Shown here piece by piece: positions 17,688-26,613 of a stretch of DNA of 64,000 nt; position 1 is the stretch's first letter; every line of letters starts with the position of its first letter. The translations under genes and the position numbers were made by a program. The notes below the pieces were generated by a model. It worked only from the letters and a program-made list of their open reading frames with translations. It did not search any database and had not been told where the DNA came from. The DNA is from Chthoniobacteraceae bacterium (GTDB lineage: Bacteria > Verrucomicrobiota > Verrucomicrobiia > Chthoniobacterales > Chthoniobacteraceae): positions 79,313-143,312 of the forward strand of contig CANJZW010000001.1 of assembly GCA_947479475.1 (NCBI GenBank), given 5' to 3'.

Positions 17688-19031
17688 TCAGGAGCATATC
17701 CGGCGCCAGATTTCCCAGCATTTTAAAAAACCGGGGGCAAAATCTTCCGGCCGCCGTGCGGCCCACTGTTGTATTTGTGTGGGTGTAAACCATTCACCCA
17801 GCTCGATTTCAGCCGGAGGAAGCCGGAACGGGCCTTCGTGCTGGGCTTCGTATAGCATGACAAATTCGTGGCCCGTTTCATGGCATGGCGTAATCTTGGT
17901 AACTTCACGCACTGGGACACGGACGCCCAACTCTTCTTCCAACTCTCGTAATGCTGTTTCTTCGTAATCCCTTCCTGCATTCACATGGCCGGCCGCGCTG
18001 GAATCCCAGCGTTGCGGGCACACATCTTTCCAGCGTGAGCGCTTTTGGAGGAACATTTCTCCGGCCTTGTTCCGCACGAAAATGTGCACTGCGCGATGGC
18101 ACAGATTCTGGCGGTGAACTTCAAAGCGGGAGTTTTGTCCGGTGACGCGATCGTCCGAATCAACAACATCAAAAATTTTGCGATGTACATCCTGCGCTGC
18201 ATTTTCCGAGGAATTCTGACTCTGTTCGGGTTTCCAGGCGGCCAATTCACACCACTGGCGAACCGTTAACGATTCCGCACGGGAGGTGACAGGCAAGCCG
18301 AGGGATGCAGCAGCCTCGGCCCATTGGGGCAAGGCTGGCGCAATGAGTTTACCTAATTGTTTGCGCCTCTGTGAAAAGCCTAATTTCACTAGGGTGGAAA
18401 AACGGGCCCCGTCACAGTCAGGAAACTCACCCGCTGGGCGCGGTGTCAACAATACCACCGACGATTCCACCTTTGGAACGGGCAAAAAGACCGATCCGGG
18501 CAGGCTTCGCAGGAGTTCAACCTTCCATCGGCGGCCGATCAGCACGGTGGGGCTTCCGTAGTCTTTGCAGTTTGGATTTGCGGCAAAACGTTCAGCCAAC
18601 TCTTTTTGAAGGGTAAATAGAAGAGCGGTTGCGGGAGATGCTTCCGTGGTGAAGTTGAATAGAATCTGGCTTGAAACGTAATAGGGCAGGTTGCCGAAGA
18701 CTTTGATTGGCCCGCCAGGGAGGAGTTCGCGCGTGTCGAAGCGGCACGCATCCCCGTGGACTACCTGAAGTTTTGGGTAACGATCTTTGAGAAACGAAAT
18801 CAACCGATCATCTTTTTCAATCAAAAGACCGTTGGTTGAAAATTCCTGTGCGACGCTGGTTAATGAACCGAGACCCGGGCCGATTTCCAGCCAGCGTTCC
18901 CCCGGCTTGAGATCCAACTGCGAGACAATCCATGTAGCCAAATTTCTGTCATGCAAAAAGTTTTGTCCCAGGCTTTTGGTGGGTGACGCATCTAACTCTT
19001 TGAGTGTGGCCTGAAGTTCAGTAAGTTTCAA
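17688..19031 (-). CDS. rsmA: RsmA (KsgA) rRNA dimethyltransferase fused to a Nudix hydrolase
   Basis: Residues 1-268 are 16S rRNA A1518/A1519 dimethyltransferase: SPTKSLGQNFLHD at the N-terminus, SAM motif LEIGPGLGS at 48-56, catalytic NLPYY at 114-118 and GFSQRRKQL near 218. Residues 282-447 form a Nudix domain of the IDI/YfcD-like type (HRAVHIFVRN, then SSAAGHVNAG). Its Nudix box spans 348-370 and ends RELEEELGV, but the first box Glu is R354. There is no stop or shift between the parts, so it is one fused ORF. The start is TTG, without a Shine-Dalgarno sequence. It follows uppP by 12 nt. Confidence 0.9.
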   Translation of the reverse strand: MKLTELQATLKELDASPTKSLGQNFLHDRNLATWIVSQLDLKPGERWLEIGPGLGSLTSVAQEFSTNGLLIEKDDRLISFLKDRYPKLQVVHGDACRFDTRELLPGGPIKVFGNLPYYVSSQILFNFTTEASPATALLFTLQKELAERFAANPNCKDYGSPTVLIGRRWKVELLRSLPGSVFLPVPKVESSVVLLTPRPAGEFPDCDGARFSTLVKLGFSQRRKQLGKLIAPALPQWAEAAASLGLPVTSRAESLTVRQWCELAAWKPEQSQNSSENAAQDVHRKIFDVVDSDDRVTGQNSRFEVHRQNLCHRAVHIFVRNKAGEMFLQKRSRWKDVCPQRWDSSAAGHVNAGRDYEETALRELEEELGVRVPVREVTKITPCHETGHEFVMLYEAQHEGPFRLPPAEIELGEWFTPTQIQQWAARRPEDFAPGFLKCWEIWRRICS

Positions 19032-19043
19032 CGGAGAGAGGGG

Positions 19044-19820
19044 CTATGAAAAACAGAGAAGGGCCGTGCCAATGACGATTCGATAGACGCCAAACATTGC
19101 GAAGGAATGGGTTTGAACAAAGCGGAGCAGCCACTTTACGGTCACGAAAGAGACAGCTGCCGCGACAAGCGTCGAAAGTAAAAGCATGGACCAATCCTCA
19201 GTGGCTCCGTGCATAAAGGCCTTGAAGAGTTTCAATGCACTAGCGGCTAGCAAAGTGGGGATCCCCACGAGGAAGGAAAATTCCGTCGCCGTGACGCGCG
19301 ACGTGCCTGCGAGCATGGAGGCCATGATCGTGCTGCCAGAGCGCGATGCGCCGGGAAATGCAGCAGCCACGAGCTGCGCAGCTCCCACAATGGCGGCTAC
19401 AGGCCAGGTGTGCTCCGAGCGCAGTTTTTTCTGAACAACCATCCGCTCCACAAGAAGGAAGATCAAGCCGCCGATGATCAGCGCCCATGCCACTGGGCCA
19501 GTAGCTTCGGGCAAACGGAAGTGAAACTTCTCAAGAAGAATCCCGCCCGCCGCAGTGATTCCAAAGGAAAGAAGGATGAGCGCCCATAGTTGCTGGCTTT
19601 GCCTCTCCCGCCACCGCAGGAGAAGCGAAATGCGCTCCCTGAACAGGGGGATAACAGCGAGAACGGCGCCGGACTGAATCACGACGTTAAAGAGATCCGT
19701 CTGGCGCGGCAACCAGTGTTCGGCGATGAGGAGATGGCCCGTGGAAGAGACTGGAAGAAATTCAGTCAGACCCTCTATCACGCCAAGAATGATGGCCGTG
19801 AACCAGTGCGGCAGTTCCAT
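19044..19820 (-). CDS. uppP: undecaprenyl-diphosphatase (BacA/UppP)
   Basis: Integral membrane enzyme that recycles undecaprenyl diphosphate to the monophosphate carrier for peptidoglycan and other envelope polymers, and gives bacitracin tolerance. The 258-aa protein has the signature GVIEGLTEFLPVSSTGHLLI near residue 14 and the second motif AFPGASRSGSTI near 155, with about eight hydrophobic segments. It lies in a minus-strand run glnB-uppP-rsmA with gaps of 61 and 12 nt. Confidence 0.96.
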   Translation of the reverse strand: MELPHWFTAIILGVIEGLTEFLPVSSTGHLLIAEHWLPRQTDLFNVVIQSGAVLAVIPLFRERISLLLRWRERQSQQLWALILLSFGITAAGGILLEKFHFRLPEATGPVAWALIIGGLIFLLVERMVVQKKLRSEHTWPVAAIVGAAQLVAAAFPGASRSGSTIMASMLAGTSRVTATEFSFLVGIPTLLAASALKLFKAFMHGATEDWSMLLLSTLVAAAVSFVTVKWLLRFVQTHSFAMFGVYRIVIGTALLCFS

Positions 19821-19881
19821 TTCAGAAATTCAGGGGCTTGAAATTCTCAGAGGTCTTTTTGAGATCAACAATCACCTTTGC

Positions 19882-20229
<348 letters not shown>

Positions 20230-20460
20230 TCAGTAAGCTTATTGCCGCAAAACAGCAAGCGTTCAGAGATCGCGTGCCTTGTGGCATTGGCTCGCATTAA
20301 AAGGCGGTGGATGTCTTTGACGCCTGGGAAGGCAGTTTAAAGCAGTTGAAAGTCCGCCCGGTGAAGATTTTTAAAGCATCTTGGACCTCAGCGCTTGTCA
20401 GATAAGTCTAACCTGTTAACTTGAAAAACTATTTGCAACTCCTGTTGAACCGAGCTACCA

Positions 20461-20922
20461 ATGACCCTCGCCAACCTACTCTCGGACGAACAAATCATAC
20501 CCGAGATGCTGGCCACGGAGAGGTGGTCGGCAATCACGGAACTTGTTGATTTACTCACTGCGCAGGGACGCATTGCGCAGACCGACCGGGAGGACGTGTT
20601 AGAGGCGCTCCATGTGCGTGAGCGCACGATGAGCACTGGAATAGGGTTCGGGATTGCCATTCCACACGCTTCTTCTGAGAAAATTTCCGAAGTCGTCGCG
20701 GCCTTCGGAAGGTCCACCGGCGGGATCGAGTTCGGCTCGTTGGACCACGCTCCCGTGCGTTACATCGTCTTATTCATCGTCCCGAAAGACCAGTTCCAAG
20801 TGCATCTTAGGACGCTCGCTGCGATCGCTAAATTTTTGAATGACAGAGGTGTCCGGGAGCGCTTGGCCTCTGCGGAGGGATGCCGGGAGATTCTGGAGGT
20901 GTTCGGCGCACCGAGTCGCTGA
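20461..20922 (+). CDS. PTS IIA domain protein (fructose/mannitol or PtsN type)
   Basis: A stand-alone EIIA domain of 153 aa. The phosphorylated histidine is H69 in GIAIPHA, preceded by RERTMSTGIGFG. It lacks IIB and IIC domains and no transporter is adjacent, so it more likely serves regulation in the manner of the nitrogen PTS protein PtsN than sugar uptake. It lies divergent from glnB across 240 nt, which suits a nitrogen link, but this is inference from position. Confidence 0.88.
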   Translation: MTLANLLSDEQIIPEMLATERWSAITELVDLLTAQGRIAQTDREDVLEALHVRERTMSTGIGFGIAIPHASSEKISEVVAAFGRSTGGIEFGSLDHAPVRYIVLFIVPKDQFQVHLRTLAAIAKFLNDRGVRERLASAEGCREILEVFGAPSR

Positions 20923-21038
20923 ACAATCACCATCCTTCCGCTTCAGTCCCCCGGCGATGCGGTGGGAAGGTCTGGCGCTTGCCCCCCACCTTAACAAGGG
21001 GGCAAGGAAATGCCGCCTTGTGGTAAGATATTTTTTTC

Positions 21039-22811
21039 ATGGAAACTATTCCCTCAATTCTTGAAGAGCGTTTGAAGGCCGCAGTGGAGGATCCCGGTCC
21101 TACGCCTCTTTCGATCACTTCGGCCTCAGACTCTAGGTTTGGTGACTATCAGTCCAATGCAGCGATGCTTCTCGCCAAGCTGCGTAAATCCAATCCGCGT
21201 CTCGTGGCGCAACAAATTTTGGATCGACTTCAAGTTGCCGATATTTGTTCCTCCGTGGAAATTGCGGGAGCCGGATTTCTTAATTTCCGATTGCGTGAAG
21301 ACTGGCTCCAGGAGCGCGTGTCGCAGATGAAAGCGGACCCGAGGCTGGGTGTCCCGAGCCCGTTGCGGCCCTTGGGAATGGTAATCGACTTTTCTTCCCC
21401 AAACGTGGCTAAGCCCATGCATGTGGGCCACATTCGTTCGACGATATTGGGCGACTCCCTTGCTCGCATTGCCGCTTTTATAGGTCACAACGTCGTTCGC
21501 GACAACCATATCGGAGACTGGGGCACTCAATTCGGAATGCTTCTCCTAGGGTGGAAGACCATTTTAGACAGATCCGCCCTTGAGCAGGATCCGCTCCTCG
21601 AAATGGAGCGAATCTATAAGAACGTGAGCGCAAGGTGCCGGGATGACATCGCGGTTTTGGAAAAGGCACGCCACGAACTTGTTCTTCTGCAGACCGGCGA
21701 CCCGGAAAACCTTCTGCTTTGGAAGGAGATGATCCGCTTGTCGCAGTCGCAGTTTGACACGATCTACGGCCGTTTAGGCGTGCGCTTTGACGTCACACTG
21801 GGCGAAAGTTTTTACAACGAACGGCTCAAGCCGGTGGTTGAAGAATTAAAGGCGTCGCGTATCGCGCGGGAAAGTGACGGCGCTATTTGCGTGTTTTCCG
21901 ACGGAAGTCATTCTCAAGAAGAGGATGTTTTTTTGATCAAGGACAAGGATGGATGGCGCGACAATCCGGCAATCGTCCTCAAAAGCGACGGTGCGGCCAA
22001 TTACATGACGACAGATCTCGCCACACTACAATACCGGATTGAAACATGGCATCCGGATGAAATTGTTTATGTGACCGACGGGCGCCAGCAGTTGCATTTC
22101 CGTCAGATGTTCTCCATTTTCAGGCGCTGGAAGCCCGAAGCGGCGGCGACCGTCCGGCTTTCGCATGTTTGGTTTGGTTCCATTCTGGGCGACGATGGGA
22201 GGCCGTTTAAAACACGTTCAGGCGAAACGGTGCGTCTCGCTGATCTTCTAGACGAGGCTGAAGAGCGCTCGTTTGCCCAGGTAAGCGAGAGGAACCCGGC
22301 GCTTCCTGAGGCGGAACGGCGCGAGATAGCCCGTATCATAGGAATTGGAGCTGTGAAGTACGCAGATCTGCTTCCGCACAGGCAGGGGGACTACATGTTC
22401 AGCTGGGAAAGGATGTTGAGCTTTCAGGGAAACACGGCGCCCTATCTTCAAAACGCGTATGTGCGCATCCGGTCCATTTTCCGGAAGCTTGCCGAGGCAG
22501 GCGAGGCAGGCGAGGCATGGACACCAGGAGCCCCCCTGCGATTGGAGAACGGAGCGGAAATTGCTCTTGGAAAAAGGCTTCTCGAGTTTGGAGAGGTTCT
22601 GCCGCAGGTGCTTCAGGACCACCGTCCCAACACGCTTGCTAATTATTTGTATGAACTTGCAAACACGTTTCACGCTTTTTACGAGGCTTGCCCCGTCCTT
22701 AAATCGGAAGGTGATCAGCGTGCGAGCCGGCTGGAGTTATGCGACGTGTCGGCAAGAATGTTAAAAACAGGACTTGGGTTGCTCGGGATTGAAGTGCCCG
22801 AAAAGATGTAG
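21039..22811 (+). CDS. argS: arginyl-tRNA synthetase
   Basis: Charges tRNA-Arg. The 590-aa class I enzyme has an Add1-like N-terminal domain, the HIGH-type signature MHVGHIRST near residue 128 (preceded by FSSPNVAKP), and a C-terminal anticodon-binding DALR domain ending LLGIEVPEKM. Near residue 490 there is a short repeat, EAGEAGEA, encoded by a repeated GGCGAGGCA unit. It is closed by a strong hairpin shared with the convergent isomerase gene. Confidence 0.97.
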   Translation: METIPSILEERLKAAVEDPGPTPLSITSASDSRFGDYQSNAAMLLAKLRKSNPRLVAQQILDRLQVADICSSVEIAGAGFLNFRLREDWLQERVSQMKADPRLGVPSPLRPLGMVIDFSSPNVAKPMHVGHIRSTILGDSLARIAAFIGHNVVRDNHIGDWGTQFGMLLLGWKTILDRSALEQDPLLEMERIYKNVSARCRDDIAVLEKARHELVLLQTGDPENLLLWKEMIRLSQSQFDTIYGRLGVRFDVTLGESFYNERLKPVVEELKASRIARESDGAICVFSDGSHSQEEDVFLIKDKDGWRDNPAIVLKSDGAANYMTTDLATLQYRIETWHPDEIVYVTDGRQQLHFRQMFSIFRRWKPEAAATVRLSHVWFGSILGDDGRPFKTRSGETVRLADLLDEAEERSFAQVSERNPALPEAERREIARIIGIGAVKYADLLPHRQGDYMFSWERMLSFQGNTAPYLQNAYVRIRSIFRKLAEAGEAGEAWTPGAPLRLENGAEIALGKRLLEFGEVLPQVLQDHRPNTLANYLYELANTFHAFYEACPVLKSEGDQRASRLELCDVSARMLKTGLGLLGIEVPEKM

Positions 22812-22825
22812 TGGGATATCAGCAC

Positions 22826-22855
22826 AAAAAACAGCCCCGGATTGCCGGGGCTGTT
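22826..22855 (-). terminator. shared hairpin between argS and the sugar-isomerase-like gene
   Basis: An 11-bp perfect stem (AACAGCCCCGG with CCGGGGCTGTT) with a 4-nt loop is followed by a T-run on the minus strand. It is a strong terminator for the minus-strand isomerase gene and probably also stops argS transcripts. Confidence 0.85.
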
Positions 22856-22879
22856 GTGCTGGCGCTTGGGGGCCGTCCG

Positions 22880-23911
22880 CTATGCGCCCATGCCGTCTTC
22901 GAAGGAACCTCCAGCAGACGGCCACTGACAATGGTCGCGTACGTAGGCAATGCCATTAGCACTGGTGTAATCCAGGTCTTTGTGAGCGCTTTCAGCCTCA
23001 ACGACAAGGGGTGCAGAGGTCGCGCCCGTCAGCTTGCAATAACGTTGAGGGTAGCCAATTTGAAGCATGAGTTCCGCGTAACGTTGCATATTCAAATCTC
23101 CTGTCGCCAGGTCGGTGAATTGCATGGCGCGTTTCTGCCATTGGGGTTCCATCGAGCGCAAAGGTAATCCAGGCCGCACCGTATGATTTTTAATATGGCA
23201 TGCGTAGACCCGCTCTCCGACCTTTAAAAAGCGGCTTTCAAAAGATTCACCTTCCCAGCAGTGGGACGGGTCGGCGTTCACTGCGAGGGTCTCATCTCCG
23301 TCGCAGATTGAGACGAGGGAGAGAAACTCGTCAGCGGTAGCTGCCGCTGATCCCGGATGGATTTCATGGCAGAGCTTGATTCCCAACTTGCGCGCATGGT
23401 CGCGAATCTTCGCGGTTTTCTTCACAAAACGCTCCTGGCCCTCCTTGATGAGGTCGTATCCAGGCCCAGACCAAAATCCCCAAGGATAACCAGAGGCAAC
23501 TTCCCATCCGAAAGCAACGCCCCAAAACATCGGGAAGATCTTCATGTTTAATTCGGCCAGCAAATCCATAAGGCGGAGCACGTAAGTTTCTGCCCAAGCT
23601 TCAATTTCGGCGGTCGATTTTTTTGCGACGTCCTCTGGAATGAAAGGACGGATGGTCGGAGAGCCCGTCCAGGCCGTGGTGTGCACCCAGATTGGACAGT
23701 GCCCGGAAACCCCATCCAAAAGGAGTTCGTTTTTTTCAAAGATGGCACGGATATCAGAGGCGGATTTGAATCCGTCTCCGTCTTGGAGCATGTAGTTGCT
23801 AGGTTGCGCGCCCGCGGCGCCAGAACGCTTGGCATATGCGAGGAAATCGCCAAGAGACTTTGCGCCGTGCTGGGCGCCTTCGATGGAGGGATGATAGACG
23901 CTATGAGCCAT
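22880..23911 (-). CDS. sugar phosphate isomerase/epimerase family protein
   Basis: The 343-aa protein belongs to the xylose-isomerase-like TIM-barrel superfamily (AP endonuclease 2 fold). Metal-ligand-type segments can be seen: LCHEIHPGS, NADPSHCWEG and ACHIKNHTV, ending with VVEAESAHKD. There is no signal peptide. Such proteins isomerise or epimerise sugars, inositols or hydroxypyruvate, and the substrate is unknown. It stands alone, divergent from the Nif3-type gene. Confidence 0.85.
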   Translation of the reverse strand: MAHSVYHPSIEGAQHGAKSLGDFLAYAKRSGAAGAQPSNYMLQDGDGFKSASDIRAIFEKNELLLDGVSGHCPIWVHTTAWTGSPTIRPFIPEDVAKKSTAEIEAWAETYVLRLMDLLAELNMKIFPMFWGVAFGWEVASGYPWGFWSGPGYDLIKEGQERFVKKTAKIRDHARKLGIKLCHEIHPGSAAATADEFLSLVSICDGDETLAVNADPSHCWEGESFESRFLKVGERVYACHIKNHTVRPGLPLRSMEPQWQKRAMQFTDLATGDLNMQRYAELMLQIGYPQRYCKLTGATSAPLVVEAESAHKDLDYTSANGIAYVRDHCQWPSAGGSFEDGMGA

Positions 23912-24055
23912 GATTAGAAACTTTAGACCGTGTGTTGTGTTTTCGGCAAGAAAAGGCTCGTCGGAAAATGCCTGCGGTTTCCGGCATCGCAGGGCTCACT
24001 GAGGCCGCTGAGCGCTAGAGCTGGCCTAAATGTTTCGGATACCTAGAATAGGCAG

Positions 24056-24808
24056 ATGGTTCCTTTAGTGAAGCTCACCGCTTATCTAGCCGAATACCTT
24101 TCCACTGAACAGGTTTCGGATTACCCCCAAGCTTTTAACGGCCTTCAAGTTGAAAACAATGGGAAAGTAAACCGGATCGCGGCTGCCGTTGATGCTTGCG
24201 AGATTGTCCTGCAAACAGCGGTGGAGCGTGGGGTGGATCTGCTGCTTGTGCATCACGGGTTGTTTTGGAATCCGACCACCATCACCGGTCCCATGTACCG
24301 CAAGCTGCGCAGTGCCATGGCTGGCAACCTCGCGGTTTACAGCGCGCATCTCCCGCTGGATATTCACGGGCAGGTTGGAAATAATGTACTGCTTGCAAAA
24401 GCCCTTGGCTTAAAAGATCTAAAACCTTTTATGGCTCTCAAGGGCCAGCCCGCTGGACTGGTGGGAGGTTGTACGGTTTCCCGAGAGGTATTGATAAAAC
24501 GCCTGACCGTTGCCCTCAACTCCCCCGTGCACGTGTGTGCTGGGGGTCCAGAAAAACCTCGCAGGGTTGGGGTCGTGACGGGCGGAGCCGGTTCGGAGGT
24601 AGCCCGGGCAGCGGCAGAGGGGATCGACACGTTTATCACGGGTGAGGGCCCTCACTGGAGCTACACGCTCGCCGAGGAGCTGGGGGTGAACGTTTTTTAC
24701 GGGGGGCACTATGCGACAGAAACCTTTGGAGTAAAGGCGCTCGCAGAACATCTCTCAAAGCGGTTCGGGGTTCCGTGGGAGTTCATCGACCACCCGACAG
24801 GACTTTAG
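24056..24808 (+). CDS. Nif3-like dinuclear metal centre protein
   Basis: The 250-aa protein has the family hallmarks FNGLQVEN near residue 30, the metal-binding LLVHHGLFWNP near 66, YSAHLPLDIHGQVGNN near 100 and FYGGHYATETFGVKAL near the end. Members form hexameric toroids with two metals per subunit. They are often annotated as GTP cyclohydrolase I type 2, but the physiological reaction is unsettled. Transcribed alone. Confidence 0.93.
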   Translation: MVPLVKLTAYLAEYLSTEQVSDYPQAFNGLQVENNGKVNRIAAAVDACEIVLQTAVERGVDLLLVHHGLFWNPTTITGPMYRKLRSAMAGNLAVYSAHLPLDIHGQVGNNVLLAKALGLKDLKPFMALKGQPAGLVGGCTVSREVLIKRLTVALNSPVHVCAGGPEKPRRVGVVTGGAGSEVARAAAEGIDTFITGEGPHWSYTLAEELGVNVFYGGHYATETFGVKALAEHLSKRFGVPWEFIDHPTGL

Positions 24809-24854
24809 GCCAACCCTTGAATTTAAAAGGACGCACGGCGGCTTCTATCTTCCT

Positions 24855-25784
24855 TTAAAGACCGGGCGTTTGATTAGTTGGGAAGCCAAGAGCTTGGGCG
24901 GGCGCAGAACTCGCAAGCCTTCGCGCTTCTTCGACGCTAATTCCAATCCAGCGCGCGGCGTTTTCGACTCCGCGGTCCAGGCAGAGCGCGCTGCCCGCGA
25001 AGTAAGGGCTTCCAGGGAGGCGCACCACCTGGTCGCTGCCAACCTCTACCTCCAGCCTGCCGATGTTATAGCGGCCGGGGGGAGCTCCAGCTGCCGCCAT
25101 CGCATCGGTCGTAAATATAATTTTCCCGGCGGGTTTGGCTCGGAACAGATTTCTCAATACGGAAGGTGGAAGGTGGATTCCGTCTGGAATGAAGCAAGCG
25201 GTCAGCTCATCTCTGGCGAGAAGTCGGTGGATGATATTGTCATGGCGATGCATTTCACCTGGGCAACCGTTGCCAAGATGTGTACAGAGGGTCGCGCCAG
25301 AGCGTATGGCAATGTCGATCTGTTCTTCGCTCGCATTTGTGTGCCCCAGAGAAATGCGCACGCCCGCTTTGGTGGCGGCTGAGATAAAATCATCCGAACC
25401 GCTGCGCTCTGGAGCGAGCGTCACGAGCCGTATGTTCCCATTCGCGGCGTCCTGTTGGCGGCGGAACTCCGACCAATCAGGGTCCTTCATCAACTCCCCG
25501 GGATGTGCGCCCTTATAACCGGGTTCAGCGCTGAGGTACGGCCCTTCAAGGTGATAGCCGACGATGGTTTCAGCAATGCATTGCTCCTGAGCGCGGAAAC
25601 GCTCAAACGCCTCGAGCTTCCCGAGCAGGGCATCTGGAACATCCGTGATAAACGTCGCCAGAACCCTTTTCATGGCCGACTTGCGGAGCTGCTCGCAAGC
25701 GTGTCGGACGGCAGCAAGGCTCGGTGCGCTTTGGAAATCTACGCCGGCGAATCCATTGATTTGGAGGTCAAAAAGTCCGCCCAT
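24855..25784 (-). CDS. nagA: N-acetylglucosamine-6-phosphate deacetylase (short form)
   Basis: Removes acetate from GlcNAc-6-P in amino-sugar and cell-wall recycling. The 309-aa protein has GYHLEGPYLS (metal Glu), SLGHTNAS, CTHLGNG and FTTDAM, the catalytic Asp. It begins directly at the barrel with DLQINGFAGVDF, so it lacks the small beta-sandwich half present in the usual ~380-aa enzymes. The ribosome-binding site AGAGGA overlaps the stop of the hydrolase gene 6 nt upstream. It is the third gene of a likely operon whose first gene resembles NagX. Confidence 0.9.
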   Translation of the reverse strand: MGGLFDLQINGFAGVDFQSAPSLAAVRHACEQLRKSAMKRVLATFITDVPDALLGKLEAFERFRAQEQCIAETIVGYHLEGPYLSAEPGYKGAHPGELMKDPDWSEFRRQQDAANGNIRLVTLAPERSGSDDFISAATKAGVRISLGHTNASEEQIDIAIRSGATLCTHLGNGCPGEMHRHDNIIHRLLARDELTACFIPDGIHLPPSVLRNLFRAKPAGKIIFTTDAMAAAGAPPGRYNIGRLEVEVGSDQVVRLPGSPYFAGSALCLDRGVENAARWIGISVEEARRLASSAPAQALGFPTNQTPGL

Positions 25785-25790
25785 ATTCCT

Positions 25791-26582
25791 CTATTTTACG
25801 GCAAAAATTTCAGTAAAGAAACCCTTCATCGCATCCCATGAACGCCTGGCCGCAGGTTCGTTATAGGCAGCGCCTTTGCTCTTGTCCGTTCCCGCTTTTT
25901 TCTGAGTAAAAGAATGAACAGCATCTCCGTAATACACCATTTGCCAGTCCGCCCCACCCTTGCGCAATTCTTCCTGAAACTCAGCAATGTCCGATGGCTT
26001 TACAAAAGGATCGTCTGCTCCGTGAAGCACAAGAACCTTGGCCTTTATGTTTTTGCCATCTGCAGGAGTGGGAGAGTCGAGTCCGCCATGAAAACTAACA
26101 ACGCCCTGAATGTGCGCACCCGTGCGTGCGAGCTCAAGGACCGTGGTTCCCCCGAAACAAAACCCGATGGCGGCAATCTTTGATATATCTGCGAGCGAAT
26201 CTTTTTTCAGCGTGTCCAACCCTGCCGTGACTCGTTTGCGCAAGATGGGGCGATCCCCTTTATATTTGCCGGACTCGGCGGCCGCGGCCTGCATATCGGC
26301 AGGGCGCACTTCCTTGCCGTAAATGTCGGCTGCGAACGCGACAAATCCGAGTCGGGCAATATTCTCGGCGACCGCCTTGGTCTGGTCTGTGACACCCATC
26401 CAGTCGTGGACGATCAGAACTCCGGGGCGCTTGCCTGAGATCTCCGTGTCGTAGCACCGGAGCCCTTGGAGAAGCGTCTCGCCCTCCTTGTACTCGATGG
26501 TCTCAGTTTTAATTTCTGAAAGCGCCGAGACAGCCGTGCAGAAGAGGGTGATAAAAGCAAAGAGGAGCGTGTTGTTTTGCAT
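25791..26582 (-). CDS. exported dienelactone hydrolase family protein
   Basis: An alpha/beta hydrolase of 263 aa with an N-terminal signal peptide (FAFITLFCTAVSA). The DLH-type catalytic triad is visible as C142 in GFCFGG, an Asp at 190-191 in GADDPF and H223 in AVHSF. The conserved IVHDWMGV and AADIYGK precede it. The natural substrate of most secreted members is unknown. It lies between the acyltransferase-like gene (31 nt upstream) and nagA (6 nt downstream), so a role in deacylation of amino sugars is possible but unproven. Confidence 0.88.
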   Translation of the reverse strand: MQNNTLLFAFITLFCTAVSALSEIKTETIEYKEGETLLQGLRCYDTEISGKRPGVLIVHDWMGVTDQTKAVAENIARLGFVAFAADIYGKEVRPADMQAAAAESGKYKGDRPILRKRVTAGLDTLKKDSLADISKIAAIGFCFGGTTVLELARTGAHIQGVVSFHGGLDSPTPADGKNIKAKVLVLHGADDPFVKPSDIAEFQEELRKGGADWQMVYYGDAVHSFTQKKAGTDKSKGAAYNEPAARRSWDAMKGFFTEIFAVK

Positions 26583-26613
26583 GAAAAAAGAGGAGACCGC
26601 ACTGCAGAAGCGA

